Shown one piece after another: positions 35,098-42,977 of a stretch of DNA of 64,000 nucleotides. The position numbers and the translations under genes are program-made. Origin of the DNA: Streptomyces sp. Y2F8-2 (GTDB lineage Bacteria > Actinomycetota > Actinomycetes > Streptomycetales > Streptomycetaceae); NCBI RefSeq assembly GCF_014905555.1, contig NZ_BNGS01000005.1:310001-374000 (forward strand), given 5' to 3'. Each line of letters begins with the position of its first letter. The first letter of the stretch is position 1. The notes beneath the pieces are model-generated. The model searched no databases. It had not been told where the DNA came from and saw only the letters and a list, made by a program, of their open reading frames with translations.

Positions 35098-35895
35098 GTG
35101 ACGCAGCAGGTCCCGTCTACCGAGCCCGAGCTGACCGGCGTACGCAACTTCCGCGATGTGGGTGGCCTGCCGACCGTGGACGGGCGGCGGGTGCGGCGCG
35201 GAGTGCTCTTCCGCAGCGGCCACCTCGCGCACGCGACGGAGCGGGACGCGGCCTTCCTCACCTCGCTGGGCCTGCACACGATCTTCGACTTCCGCAACGC
35301 GGCGGACAAGAAGCTGGAGGGCCCGGACGTCGAGCTGCCCGGCGTGCGGAACGTCAACCTGCCGCTGACCGACCCGGCCCACGGCGCCGAGTTCTGGAAG
35401 ATGGTCCGCGACGGCGACCTGGAGCAGCTTCGCGGCCTGCTCGCCGACGGCAAGGCGGAGAACAGGATGATCCTGTCGTACCGCACGATCATCAAGGAGC
35501 GCACGGCCGAGCACTCCCAGGTGCTGCACGCGCTGGCGGAGGACAGCGTGCCCGCGCTGATGCACTGTGCCGCGGGCAAGGACCGCGCGGGGCTGTCGAT
35601 CGCGGTGACGCTCCTCGCCCTCGGGGTCGAGCGTGAGGCGATCGTCGCGGACTACCTGGAGTCGAACGCGAAGCACCGCCGCTACAAGGTGCGCCGCAAC
35701 GGCTCGTCGCCCGACGCGTACTCCCCCGAGGTGATGGAGTTGCTCAGCCCCCTCTTCGACGCGCGCGCCGAGTATCTCGCGGCGGCGATGGAGACCGTCG
35801 AGGAGACCTGGGGCGGTGTCCAGGCCTACCTGGAGAAGGGGCTGCGGATCACGCCCGCGGTGCGGGAGCGGCTGCGTGACCGGCTGCTGGACTGA
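35098..35895 (+). CDS. Tyrosine-protein phosphatase (PTP3/DSP-like)
   Basis: The 265-aa protein has the bacterial tyrosine/lipid phosphatase pattern: GVRNFRDVGGLPT near the start and the P-loop HCAAGKDRAG (Cys-X5-Arg) around residues 160-170. Relatives such as LipA and MPtpB dephosphorylate phosphotyrosine or phosphoinositides. A GTG at 35098 with GGGAGGAGCCCTC upstream is used. It is divergent to the GH36 gene (187 bp) with no obvious functional link. Confidence 0.87.
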   Translation: MTQQVPSTEPELTGVRNFRDVGGLPTVDGRRVRRGVLFRSGHLAHATERDAAFLTSLGLHTIFDFRNAADKKLEGPDVELPGVRNVNLPLTDPAHGAEFWKMVRDGDLEQLRGLLADGKAENRMILSYRTIIKERTAEHSQVLHALAEDSVPALMHCAAGKDRAGLSIAVTLLALGVEREAIVADYLESNAKHRRYKVRRNGSSPDAYSPEVMELLSPLFDARAEYLAAAMETVEETWGGVQAYLEKGLRITPAVRERLRDRLLD

Positions 35896-35916
35896 GGTGC
35901 GGTCCGGGGTGGGCGC

Positions 35917-36063
35917 TCACTTCGCGCCCACCTGGAACAGCAGGTAGATGAAGCCGGCGAACAGGTGGCCGACCGCGATGTAGACGATCAGCCGCACCCA
36001 CAGTCCACGCGGGAACTTCTCCTCCATCACCCTGCGGGGTCGGGGTTCCGGTTGCTCGGTCAT
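35917..36063 (-). CDS. DUF6126 family small membrane protein
   Basis: The 48-aa protein reads MTEQPEPRPRRV, then EEKFPRGLWVRL and a single hydrophobic segment (about 25-44, IVYIAVGHLFAGFIYLLF). I recognise this as DUF6126, a streptomycete family usually next to an XRE-cupin regulator, as here. Its start codon overlaps the regulator's stop (ATGA at 36063-36060), so translation is probably coupled. Function unknown; the single membrane helix with a short basic tail suggests a small membrane partner. Confidence 0.88.
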   Translation of the reverse strand: MTEQPEPRPRRVMEEKFPRGLWVRLIVYIAVGHLFAGFIYLLFQVGAK

Positions 36064-36695
36064 GGCATCTCTCCAGGGGTGGGGCCGAGGCAGAGCGCGG
36101 TGGTCGGGCTCTGCAGCAGGGTGTGGACGAAGAGCAGCTCTGTGCCGTCGTGGTCGGCGGCGGCGAGGCGGTGCGGGGTCAGCGAGTCGAAGTGCGCGCT
36201 GTCACCCGGGGCGAGGACGTGGGTGGAGTCGCCGAGGCGCAGCCGCAGCCGCCCCTTGAGGACGTACAGCCATTCCTCGCCCGGGTGGACGCGCACGATG
36301 TCGCCCTGGGTGCCGTAGGGGATGTGCACCCGCAGGGCCTGCATGCCGCGTCCGGCCCCGCCCGCCTGCCAGTACGCCCAGCCGCCCGCCCGGGTCGGCT
36401 CCATGTCGGCGGCGCGCACGACGGCGTCCCGGTCGGCGACGGTCTCGCCGAGCAGTTCGGAGACGGTCGTACTGTAGATGCGGGCGAGCGCCAGCAGCAT
36501 GGGCAGGGACGGCTGCCGCCGGCCGGTCTCCAGCCGGGACAGGTGCGCGGGCGAGAGCCCGGCGGCACGGGCCGCGGCCTCCAGGGTCAGCCCGGCGCGA
36601 CGGCGCAGCGCACGCAGCTGTGGCGCGACGACGGGCAGGTCCTCGGACGGCCCGTCCTCCATCCCGGTGCCGGGATCGGTCTCAGGAGAGCTCAT
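36060..36695 (-). CDS. XRE-family regulator with C-terminal cupin domain
   Basis: The 211-aa protein has an XRE HTH (about 26-80, RRAGLTLEAAARAAGLSPAHLSRLETGRR) and a cupin sensor (about 115-195, VHPGEEWLYVLKGRLRLRLGD and PGDSAHFDSLTPHRL). Such proteins bind a small ligand or metal in the cupin and repress nearby genes. Two tandem TTGCC-N5-GGCAA palindromes lie 21-55 bp upstream of the start, implying autorepression. It is translationally coupled to the DUF6126 gene. ATG 36695 follows AGGAGAGCTC-type sequence, an adequate ribosome site. Confidence 0.9.
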   Translation of the reverse strand: MSSPETDPGTGMEDGPSEDLPVVAPQLRALRRRAGLTLEAAARAAGLSPAHLSRLETGRRQPSLPMLLALARIYSTTVSELLGETVADRDAVVRAADMEPTRAGGWAYWQAGGAGRGMQALRVHIPYGTQGDIVRVHPGEEWLYVLKGRLRLRLGDSTHVLAPGDSAHFDSLTPHRLAAADHDGTELLFVHTLLQSPTTALCLGPTPGEMP

Positions 36696-36715
36696 GCCTC
36701 CATTGAGCCGAAGCC

Positions 36716-36750
36716 TTGCCCCTGCGGCAAATTTCTTGCCTGACAGGCAA
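36716..36750 (-). promoter_or_regulatory. Tandem TTGCC-N5-GGCAA operators of the XRE-cupin regulator
   Basis: TTGCC-CCTGC-GGCAA (36716-36730) and TTGCC-TGACA-GGCAA (36736-36750) have the same arms and a 20-bp centre-to-centre spacing, nearly two helical turns. They sit just upstream of the regulator's start, the expected place for an autoregulatory operator bound by two dimers. Confidence 0.75.
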
Positions 36751-36788
36751 AAGCTCCGGTTCCCGGAGGGTCAGTGATGTCCGGAGGG

Positions 36789-36804
36789 TCGGGGGTTTCC
36801 CCGA
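36789..36804 (-). terminator. Hairpin at the end of the hopanoid operon
   Basis: TCGGGG-GTTT-CCCCGA forms a perfect 6-bp stem and 4-nt loop only 3 bp past the aminotransferase stop codon. A second short stem CTCCGG-TTC-CCGGAG lies at 36754-36768. Together they probably end the hopanoid transcript. Confidence 0.5.
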
Positions 36805-36807
36805 AGG

Positions 36808-38205
36808 TCAGCGGTTCGCCACCGCCTGTTTGATCAGCGTCTTGCCGAAGTCCCACATCAGCCCGCCCCCGTGTGCGTCGTCCATCACCGCGGTGAAGGC
36901 GTCCACGAAACGGTCGACGTCCGCCTCACCGATGATCAACGGCGGGATCAGCTTGATCACCTCCAGGTGGTCGCCGGAGACCTGGGTGAGGATCCGGTGG
37001 CGCTGCAGCAGCGGCACGACGACCATCTGCGCGAACAGGCCCTTCCGGGCGGCCTGGAGCACGGTCCACCGGCTGCGCAGCTTGAGCGAGCTGGGCCGGC
37101 CGAACTCGATGCCGATCATCAGGCCCCGGCCGCGGATCTGCTTGAGCATCTCGTACTTGTCGACGAGCTCGGTGAGCCGGGACTTCAGCTGCTCCCCGAC
37201 GGCCCGGGCGTTCGCGACGACCTGCTCGTTCTCCATCACGGACAGGACGGCGAGCCCGGCCGCCATCGCCTGCGCGTTGGACCCGAAGCTCGCGGAGTGC
37301 ACGAGCACCCGGTCCATGGACGAGTAGACCTTCTTGAAGATCCAGTCCTTGCCGAGGGTCGCGCCGACCGGGACATAGCCGCCGGAGAGCGCCTTCGCCA
37401 CGCACACCAGGTCGGGCTCGACGCCGTCCTCGTGCTGGTAGGCGTAGAAGTCGCCGGTGCGGCCCAGGCCGGTCTGCACCTCGTCCGCGATGAGCAGCGC
37501 CTTGTGCTTGTGCAGCAGCTCCTGCGCGGCGCGCAGATAGCCGGGCGGGGCCTCGTGGACGCCCTTGCCCTGGATCGGCTCGACGATGAGGGCCGCCACG
37601 TCCCCCTTCTTCAGCTCCCGGGTCAGGGCGTCGAGGTCGCCGAGCGGGACGGCGGTGTCGGGCAGCAGCGGGGCGAAGCCGTCGCGGAAGCCGTCCTCGC
37701 CGTTGACGGAGAGCGACCCGGTGGTCAGCCCGTGGAAGGCGTGGGTGCAGTACAGGATCCTGGGCCTGCCGGTGACGTACCGGGCGAACTTCAGCGCGGT
37801 CTCGACCGCCTCCGTGCCGCTGTTGCCGAAGAACACCCGGTCCAGGTGCGGGCTGTGGGCGAGCAGCTTCTCCGCCAGCAGCCCGGGCAGGGGCTGGCAG
37901 TCGAAGCGGGTGAGGTCGGCGAGCTGGGCGTCCAGTACGTCGTGCAGCGCCCTGCGGACCACGGGGTGGTGGCGGCCGAGGCCCATCACCCCGAACCCGG
38001 CGAGCATGTCCAGGTAGTCGTTGCCGTCCGCGTCCCAGAAGTGGGCGCCCTCGGCCCGCTCGTAGACCTTGTCGAAGCCGATGGTGTGCAGCATGCGCGG
38101 AAGCTGGTGGTTGAGGTACTTCGCGTGCAGCTCGTAGCGCTCGGCCCCGCGTTCGGCCAGGAGTGCGCCGAGGTCGAACTCCCGTTGCCCGGTGGGGATG
38201 GTCAT
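36808..38205 (-). CDS. PLP-dependent aminotransferase of hopanoid side-chain synthesis (HpnO-like)
   Basis: The 465-aa protein is a class III (acetylornithine/GABA-type) aminotransferase: NSGTEAVETALKFAR, LIVEPIQGKGV, LIADEVQTGLGRTG and the PLP lysine in VCVAKALSGGY. At the end of a hopanoid operon, the established analogous role (HpnO) is amination of ribosylhopane-derived bacteriohopane to aminobacteriohopanetriol, the main Streptomyces hopanoid. Its ATG overlaps the dxs stop (ATGA at 38205-38202), so it is translationally coupled. The reaction is inferred from family and context. Confidence 0.85.
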   Translation of the reverse strand: MTIPTGQREFDLGALLAERGAERYELHAKYLNHQLPRMLHTIGFDKVYERAEGAHFWDADGNDYLDMLAGFGVMGLGRHHPVVRRALHDVLDAQLADLTRFDCQPLPGLLAEKLLAHSPHLDRVFFGNSGTEAVETALKFARYVTGRPRILYCTHAFHGLTTGSLSVNGEDGFRDGFAPLLPDTAVPLGDLDALTRELKKGDVAALIVEPIQGKGVHEAPPGYLRAAQELLHKHKALLIADEVQTGLGRTGDFYAYQHEDGVEPDLVCVAKALSGGYVPVGATLGKDWIFKKVYSSMDRVLVHSASFGSNAQAMAAGLAVLSVMENEQVVANARAVGEQLKSRLTELVDKYEMLKQIRGRGLMIGIEFGRPSSLKLRSRWTVLQAARKGLFAQMVVVPLLQRHRILTQVSGDHLEVIKLIPPLIIGEADVDRFVDAFTAVMDDAHGGGLMWDFGKTLIKQAVANR

Positions 38206-40118
38206 TCCGCGTTCACTTTCTCCTGCGACAGCACATCCTTGGACAGCTCGTCCTTGACGGCCAGGCAGGCGCTGATCCGCCCGGCGATCTCCACGGGCGT
38301 GAGGCCGATGTCGGCGAGCACCTCACTGCGCTTGGCGTGCGCGAGGAACTGCTCCGGGATCCCGAACCGCCGCACCGGCACGTCGACGTCGGCGTCGCCG
38401 AGCGCGAGGGCGACCGCGGAGCCCACGCCGGCGGAGCGGCTGTTGTCCTCGACGACCGCGACCAGCCGGTGCTCGGCGGCCAGGCCCGGCAGGGAGGGGT
38501 CGACGGGTTTGACCCAGCGGGGGTCGACGACCGTGCAACCGATGCCGCGGGCCTGAAGCAGGTCGGCGGCCTGCAGGCAGACGGGCGCCATGACGCCGAC
38601 GGCGACGAGCAGCACCTGGGGCGTCTCGTCGCGGTGCAGCACGTCCAGGCCGCCCACCCGGTCCACCGCCGGGACCGCCGGGCCCACCGACTCCTTCGGG
38701 AACCGGATCAGGGTCGGCGCGTCGTCGACCGCGACCGCCTCCCGCAGCTGGGCCCGCAGCTGGTCGGCGTCGCGCGGCGCGGCGATTCTCAGGCCCGGTA
38801 CGACCTGCAGGACGGACATGTCCCACATGCCGTTGTGCGAGGGCCCGTCGACGCCCGTGACCCCGGCCCGGTCCAGTACGAAGGTGACGCCGCAGCGGTG
38901 CAGGGCGACGTCCATCAGGAGCTGGTCGAAGGCGCGGTTGAGGAAGGTGGCGTAGACGGCGACGACGGGGTGCAGTCCGCCGGTGGCGAGACCGGCCGCG
39001 GAGACCGCCGCGTGTTGTTCGGCTATGCCCACGTCCCACACCCGGTCGGGGAACCGCTCGGCGAACCTGCCGAGGCCCACCGGGTGCAGCATGGCCGCCG
39101 TGATGGCGACGACGTCCTCGCGCTCCTCTCCGATCCGGGCGATCTCGTCCCCGAACACCGAGGTCCATGACGGGGCCTTGGGCGGTGCGAGGGGCTCGCA
39201 GGTGCGCGGGTCCATCACGCCGACGGTGTGGAAGTGGTCCTCCTCGTGGGCGAGGGCGGGCTCGTAGCCGCGGCCCTTCTCGGTGAGGCAGTGGATGAGG
39301 ACCGGGCCGTGGAAGCGCTTGGCGCGGCGCAGCGCCGACTCGACGGCCCGTATGTCGTGTCCGTCGATGGGGCCGACGTACTTGAGGCCCAGGTCCTCGA
39401 AGAGGCCCTGCGGAGCGAACGCGTCCTTGAAGCCCTTCTTCGCCCCGTGCAGGGCCTCGTAGACGGCGGGGCCGATGACGGGCGTGCGTTGCAGCACGTC
39501 CTTGCCCCAGGCCAGGACCTTCTCGTAGCCGTCGGTGGTGCGCAGGGTCGCGAGGTGGTTGGCGAGGCCGCCGATGGTGGGCGCGTAGGAGCGTTCGTTG
39601 TCGTTGACGACGATGATCAGTGGACGGTCCTTGGCGGCGGCGATGTTGTTGAGCGCCTCCCAGGCCATGCCGCCGGTGAGCGCGCCGTCGCCGATGACGG
39701 CGACGACGTGGCCCTTCTCCCCCTGTACCTGGCGGGCCTTGGCGAGCCCGTCGGCCCAGCCGAGCGCGGTGGACGCGTGGCTGTTCTCGATGACGTCGTG
39801 CTCGGACTCCTCACGCGACGGATAGCCGGACAGACCGCCCTTGCCGCGCAGCTTCGAGAAATCCTGACGCCCGGTCAGGATCTTGTGGACGTAACTCTGA
39901 TGACCGGTGTCCCACAGGATGCGGTCGACCGGAGACTCGAAGGCCCGGTGGAGCGCGATGGAGAGTTCCACCACCCCCAGATTGGGCCCCAGGTGCCCCC
40001 CGGTCCTGGCGACCGCGTGGATCAGGAACTCCCTGATCTCCTCGGCCAGTCGGCTCAGCTCTGCCTCGGACAGCGCCTTCAGGTCGCGTGGTCCCCGGAT
40101 GTTCTCCAGAATGGTCAC
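38202..40118 (-). CDS. dxs: 1-deoxy-D-xylulose-5-phosphate synthase
   Basis: The 638-aa enzyme condenses pyruvate and glyceraldehyde-3-phosphate in the first step of the MEP pathway. It has the thiamine-diphosphate motif GDGALTGGMAWEALNN, the N-terminal block TGGHLGPNLGVVEL, WDTGHQSYVHK and the transketolase-type GIAEQHAAVSAAGLA. Length and domain order are normal. It lies inside the hopanoid operon between ispG and the aminotransferase, so it probably supplies extra precursor for hopanoids; a housekeeping copy may exist elsewhere. 27 bp separate it from ispG. Confidence 0.96.
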   Translation of the reverse strand: MTILENIRGPRDLKALSEAELSRLAEEIREFLIHAVARTGGHLGPNLGVVELSIALHRAFESPVDRILWDTGHQSYVHKILTGRQDFSKLRGKGGLSGYPSREESEHDVIENSHASTALGWADGLAKARQVQGEKGHVVAVIGDGALTGGMAWEALNNIAAAKDRPLIIVVNDNERSYAPTIGGLANHLATLRTTDGYEKVLAWGKDVLQRTPVIGPAVYEALHGAKKGFKDAFAPQGLFEDLGLKYVGPIDGHDIRAVESALRRAKRFHGPVLIHCLTEKGRGYEPALAHEEDHFHTVGVMDPRTCEPLAPPKAPSWTSVFGDEIARIGEEREDVVAITAAMLHPVGLGRFAERFPDRVWDVGIAEQHAAVSAAGLATGGLHPVVAVYATFLNRAFDQLLMDVALHRCGVTFVLDRAGVTGVDGPSHNGMWDMSVLQVVPGLRIAAPRDADQLRAQLREAVAVDDAPTLIRFPKESVGPAVPAVDRVGGLDVLHRDETPQVLLVAVGVMAPVCLQAADLLQARGIGCTVVDPRWVKPVDPSLPGLAAEHRLVAVVEDNSRSAGVGSAVALALGDADVDVPVRRFGIPEQFLAHAKRSEVLADIGLTPVEIAGRISACLAVKDELSKDVLSQEKVNAE

Positions 40119-40145
40119 GCCGGGCCCCCTCTCGGTCCGTGCTGT

Positions 40146-41303
40146 TCAACTCACGGTGACGGCCGGCGCTCCCGGCCCGACGCCGTCCTTCTCCATCCGC
40201 TCGGCGATCCTCATCGCCTCCTCGATGAGGGTCTCCACGATCTTCGACTCGGGCACGGTCTTGACGACTTCACCCCTGACGAAGATCTGGCCCTTGCCGT
40301 TGCCGGAGGCGACCCCCAGGTCCGCCTCCCGTGCCTCCCCGGGGCCGTTGACCACACAGCCCATGACCGCGACCCGCAGCGGCACCTCCATGCCCTCGAG
40401 GCCGGCGGTCACCTCGTCCGCGAGCTTGTACACGTCGACCTGGGCGCGCCCGCAGGACGGGCAGGAGACGATCTCCAGGCGCCGCTGCCTGAGGCCCAGC
40501 GACTGAAGGATCTGGATGCCGACCTTGACCTCCTCGGCGGGGGGCGCCGACAGCGACACCCGGATGGTGTCGCCGATGCCCTGCGACAGCAACGCGCCGA
40601 ACGCCACCGCGGACTTGATCGTGCCCTGGAAGGCGGGACCGGCCTCCGTCACGCCGAGATGCAGCGGGTAGTCGGACTGGGCGGCGAGCTGCCGGTAGGC
40701 CTCGATCATCACGACCGGGTCGTTGTGCTTGACGGAGATCTTGATGTCCCGGAAGTCGTGCTCCTCGAAGAGCGAGGCCTCCCACAGTGCGGACTCGACG
40801 AGCGCCTCGGGGGTCGCCTTGCCGTACTTCTTCAGCAGCCGCTTGTCCAGGGAGCCCGCGTTGACGCCGATCCGGATGGGAGTGCCGTGGTCCTTGGCGG
40901 CCTTGGCGATCTCCTTGACCTTGTCGTCGAACTGCTTGATGTTCCCGGGGTTCACGCGGACGGCCGCGCACCCCGCCTCGATCGCCGCGAACACGTACTT
41001 CGGCTGGAAGTGGATGTCGGCGATCACCGGGATCTGCGACTTGCGCGCGATCGTGGCGAGGGCGTCCGCGTCGTCCTGCGTGGGGCAGGCGACGCGGACG
41101 ATCTGGCAGCCGGAGGCGGTGAGTTCCGCGATCTGCTGCAGGGTGGCGCCGATGTCCGACGTACGGGTCGTCGTCATCGACTGCACCGACACCGGGGCCC
41201 CGCCCCCGACCGCCACCGGTCCGACATGGATCTGCCGCGACATGCGCCGCTCGGCGATCGGCCGGACCGGTACCTCGGGGACGCCCAGAGGAACAGCGGT
41301 CAT
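40146..41303 (-). CDS. ispG: 4-hydroxy-3-methylbut-2-en-1-yl diphosphate synthase (flavodoxin)
   Basis: The 385-aa protein is the iron-sulfur enzyme of the penultimate MEP step. Visible hallmarks are VQSMTTTRTSDIGATLQQI, VRVNPGNIK, the 4Fe-4S cysteines in SCPSCGR and CVVNGPGE, and ADLGVASG. It follows hpnH by only 4 bp and precedes dxs, making two MEP enzymes within the hopanoid operon. Also known as GcpE. Start ATG 41303 is well placed. Confidence 0.96.
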   Translation of the reverse strand: MTAVPLGVPEVPVRPIAERRMSRQIHVGPVAVGGGAPVSVQSMTTTRTSDIGATLQQIAELTASGCQIVRVACPTQDDADALATIARKSQIPVIADIHFQPKYVFAAIEAGCAAVRVNPGNIKQFDDKVKEIAKAAKDHGTPIRIGVNAGSLDKRLLKKYGKATPEALVESALWEASLFEEHDFRDIKISVKHNDPVVMIEAYRQLAAQSDYPLHLGVTEAGPAFQGTIKSAVAFGALLSQGIGDTIRVSLSAPPAEEVKVGIQILQSLGLRQRRLEIVSCPSCGRAQVDVYKLADEVTAGLEGMEVPLRVAVMGCVVNGPGEAREADLGVASGNGKGQIFVRGEVVKTVPESKIVETLIEEAMRIAERMEKDGVGPGAPAVTVS

Positions 41304-41307
41304 CGCG

Positions 41308-42330
41308 TCACCCGTTGTTCTGCTGGACGGTCTCGCGCATGGCCCGCAGGGACTCCTTCAGGGAGCCCATGGTGGCGAGGACGGCGGTGGGCTCGTAGCC
41401 GCAGTGCGCCATGCAGTTGGCGCAGCGCGGGTCCTTGCCGCGGCCGTACTTGTCCCAGTCGGTCTCCTCGATCAGCTCCCGGTAGGTGGGCACGTACCCG
41501 TCGCTCATCAGGTAGCAGGGGCGCTGCCAGCCGAAGAGGGAGTAGTTCGGGATCGCCCAGGCGGTGCACGGGAAGTCGACCTTGCCCTCGAGGAAGTCGA
41601 GGAACAGCGGGGAGTGGTTGAGCCGCCAGCGGCCGCGGTTGCCGCCCGCGAAGGCCTTCTTGAACAGCTCACGGGTCTGTTCGACGCCGAGGAAGTGCTC
41701 CTGGTCGGGCGCCTTCTCGTAGGCGTAGGCGGGCGAGATCATCATCTCGTCCACCTTCAGGTCGTCATTGAGGTAGTTGAGCACCTCGATGACGGTCTGC
41801 GGGGTGTCCGTGTTGAAGAAGGTCGAGTTGGTGGTGACCCGGAAGCCGCGCCGCTTGGCCTCCTTGATGGCCTCCACCGCCTCGTCGAACACGCCCTCCT
41901 TCGCCACGGACTCGTCGTGCCGCTCGCGCAGGCCGTCGATGTGCACGGCGAACGCGAAGTACGGGGACGGCGTGAACTTGTCCATCTTCTTGCGCAGCAG
42001 CATGGCGTTGGTGCACAGGAAGACGTACTTCTTGCGCGCCACCAACTGCCGTACGATCTCGTCGATCTGCGGGTGCATCAGCGGCTCGCCGCCCGCGATC
42101 GACACCATCGGCGCACCGGACTCCAGGACCGCTCCCACGGCCTGCGCCACCGGCATGCGCTGCTTCAGCACTCCCGCCGGATGCTGGATCTTGCCGCAGC
42201 CCTCACACTTCAGGTTGCAGGCGTAGAGCGGTTCCAGCTCCACGATGAGCGGAAACTTGTCCCGCCTGCGCAGCTTCTGTTCGAAGAGATAGGTCGCCAC
42301 CTTGATGGACTGGCGCAGCGGCATGGCCAT
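41308..42330 (-). CDS. hpnH: Adenosyl-hopene transferase HpnH (B12-binding radical SAM)
   Basis: The 340-aa enzyme adds the 5'-deoxyadenosyl group to diploptene, the first step of C35 hopanoid side-chain synthesis. The radical-SAM cluster motif is YACNLKCEGC (CX3CX2C), followed by SIAGGEPLMHP and a C-terminal Cys-rich block (CANCMAHC). Length matches the family. ATG 42330 was chosen because AGGAGG lies 8 nt upstream; the frame is open for 13 more codons without a better site. Five bp follow the hpnG stop. Confidence 0.95.
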   Translation of the reverse strand: MAMPLRQSIKVATYLFEQKLRRRDKFPLIVELEPLYACNLKCEGCGKIQHPAGVLKQRMPVAQAVGAVLESGAPMVSIAGGEPLMHPQIDEIVRQLVARKKYVFLCTNAMLLRKKMDKFTPSPYFAFAVHIDGLRERHDESVAKEGVFDEAVEAIKEAKRRGFRVTTNSTFFNTDTPQTVIEVLNYLNDDLKVDEMMISPAYAYEKAPDQEHFLGVEQTRELFKKAFAGGNRGRWRLNHSPLFLDFLEGKVDFPCTAWAIPNYSLFGWQRPCYLMSDGYVPTYRELIEETDWDKYGRGKDPRCANCMAHCGYEPTAVLATMGSLKESLRAMRETVQQNNG

Positions 42331-42335
42331 CTGGC

Positions 42336-42977
42336 TCACCTCCTGGGGAGCAGCAAGGAACGGTGCCATTCAAAGAAAACAGGCAGCACGGCACGAAGAA
42401 CACGGAAAGCTGATATTCCACCGCGAACAGTGCCGATACGGACGAGTTCATGTTCTGGAGCGTCCACGACCACCCGGACGGCCGCAACCGGGCGGGCGCC
42501 CGTCCGAACGGCGCTCAGGAGCGTGGCCGCGGACTCCATGTCGACCGCGATCGCTCCGGTCGCCAGCAGTTCGGACCGCTCCTGACCGCGGACGACGTGG
42601 TCCGAGCCGGTGAGCGGTCCGGTGTGGACGGTGCGCCCCGGGACGGCGCGCAGGAGTTCCTTGACGAGCAGGTCGGTGCCCTCGCACGGGGTGGTGCCGC
42701 GCGGGTCCCGGGTCTCCTCGGCGACGACCAGGTCACCGGGGTGCATCCCGGGTGCGAGTCCCGCGCAGAAGCCCGTGGCGAGGACAGCCGCGAGAGCGAA
42801 GCCCGGCTCGCCGAGCGCCCGGGTGACCGAGCGTTCGGCCGCCCGGGGTCCCATACCCGTACGGAGTACGGTGACGGGCCCGTCGGCACCGCTGTGACCG
42901 CCGCTGCGCAGGGCGAGGTGCTCGATGCCGAGCGCGCAGGCGATCAGCAACGGGGCCGGCTCGGGCTTGACGCTCAT
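42336..42977 (-). CDS. hpnG: Adenosylhopane nucleosidase/phosphorylase HpnG
   Basis: The 213-aa protein belongs to the nucleoside-phosphorylase fold: TGMGPRAAERSV, ATGFCAGLAPGMHPGDLVVAEE and the substrate loop VDMESAATL. In hopanoid synthesis HpnG removes adenine from adenosylhopane to give (phospho)ribosylhopane, just before the HpnO-type amination. GGGGAGCTG precedes ATG 42977, which overlaps the shc stop (ATGA), so it is translationally coupled. The larger open frame upstream is a shadow of shc. Confidence 0.9.
   Translation of the reverse strand: MSVKPEPAPLLIACALGIEHLALRSGGHSGADGPVTVLRTGMGPRAAERSVTRALGEPGFALAAVLATGFCAGLAPGMHPGDLVVAEETRDPRGTTPCEGTDLLVKELLRAVPGRTVHTGPLTGSDHVVRGQERSELLATGAIAVDMESAATLLSAVRTGARPVAAVRVVVDAPEHELVRIGTVRGGISAFRVLRAVLPVFFEWHRSLLLPRR

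Noticed and set aside
36871..38556. 561-residue plus-strand frame over the aminotransferase and dxs
   Set aside because: It crosses two well-supported minus-strand genes and has no family signature.
39228..41621. 797-residue plus-strand frame over dxs, ispG and hpnH
   Set aside because: Same shadow character; three strong genes occupy the other strand.
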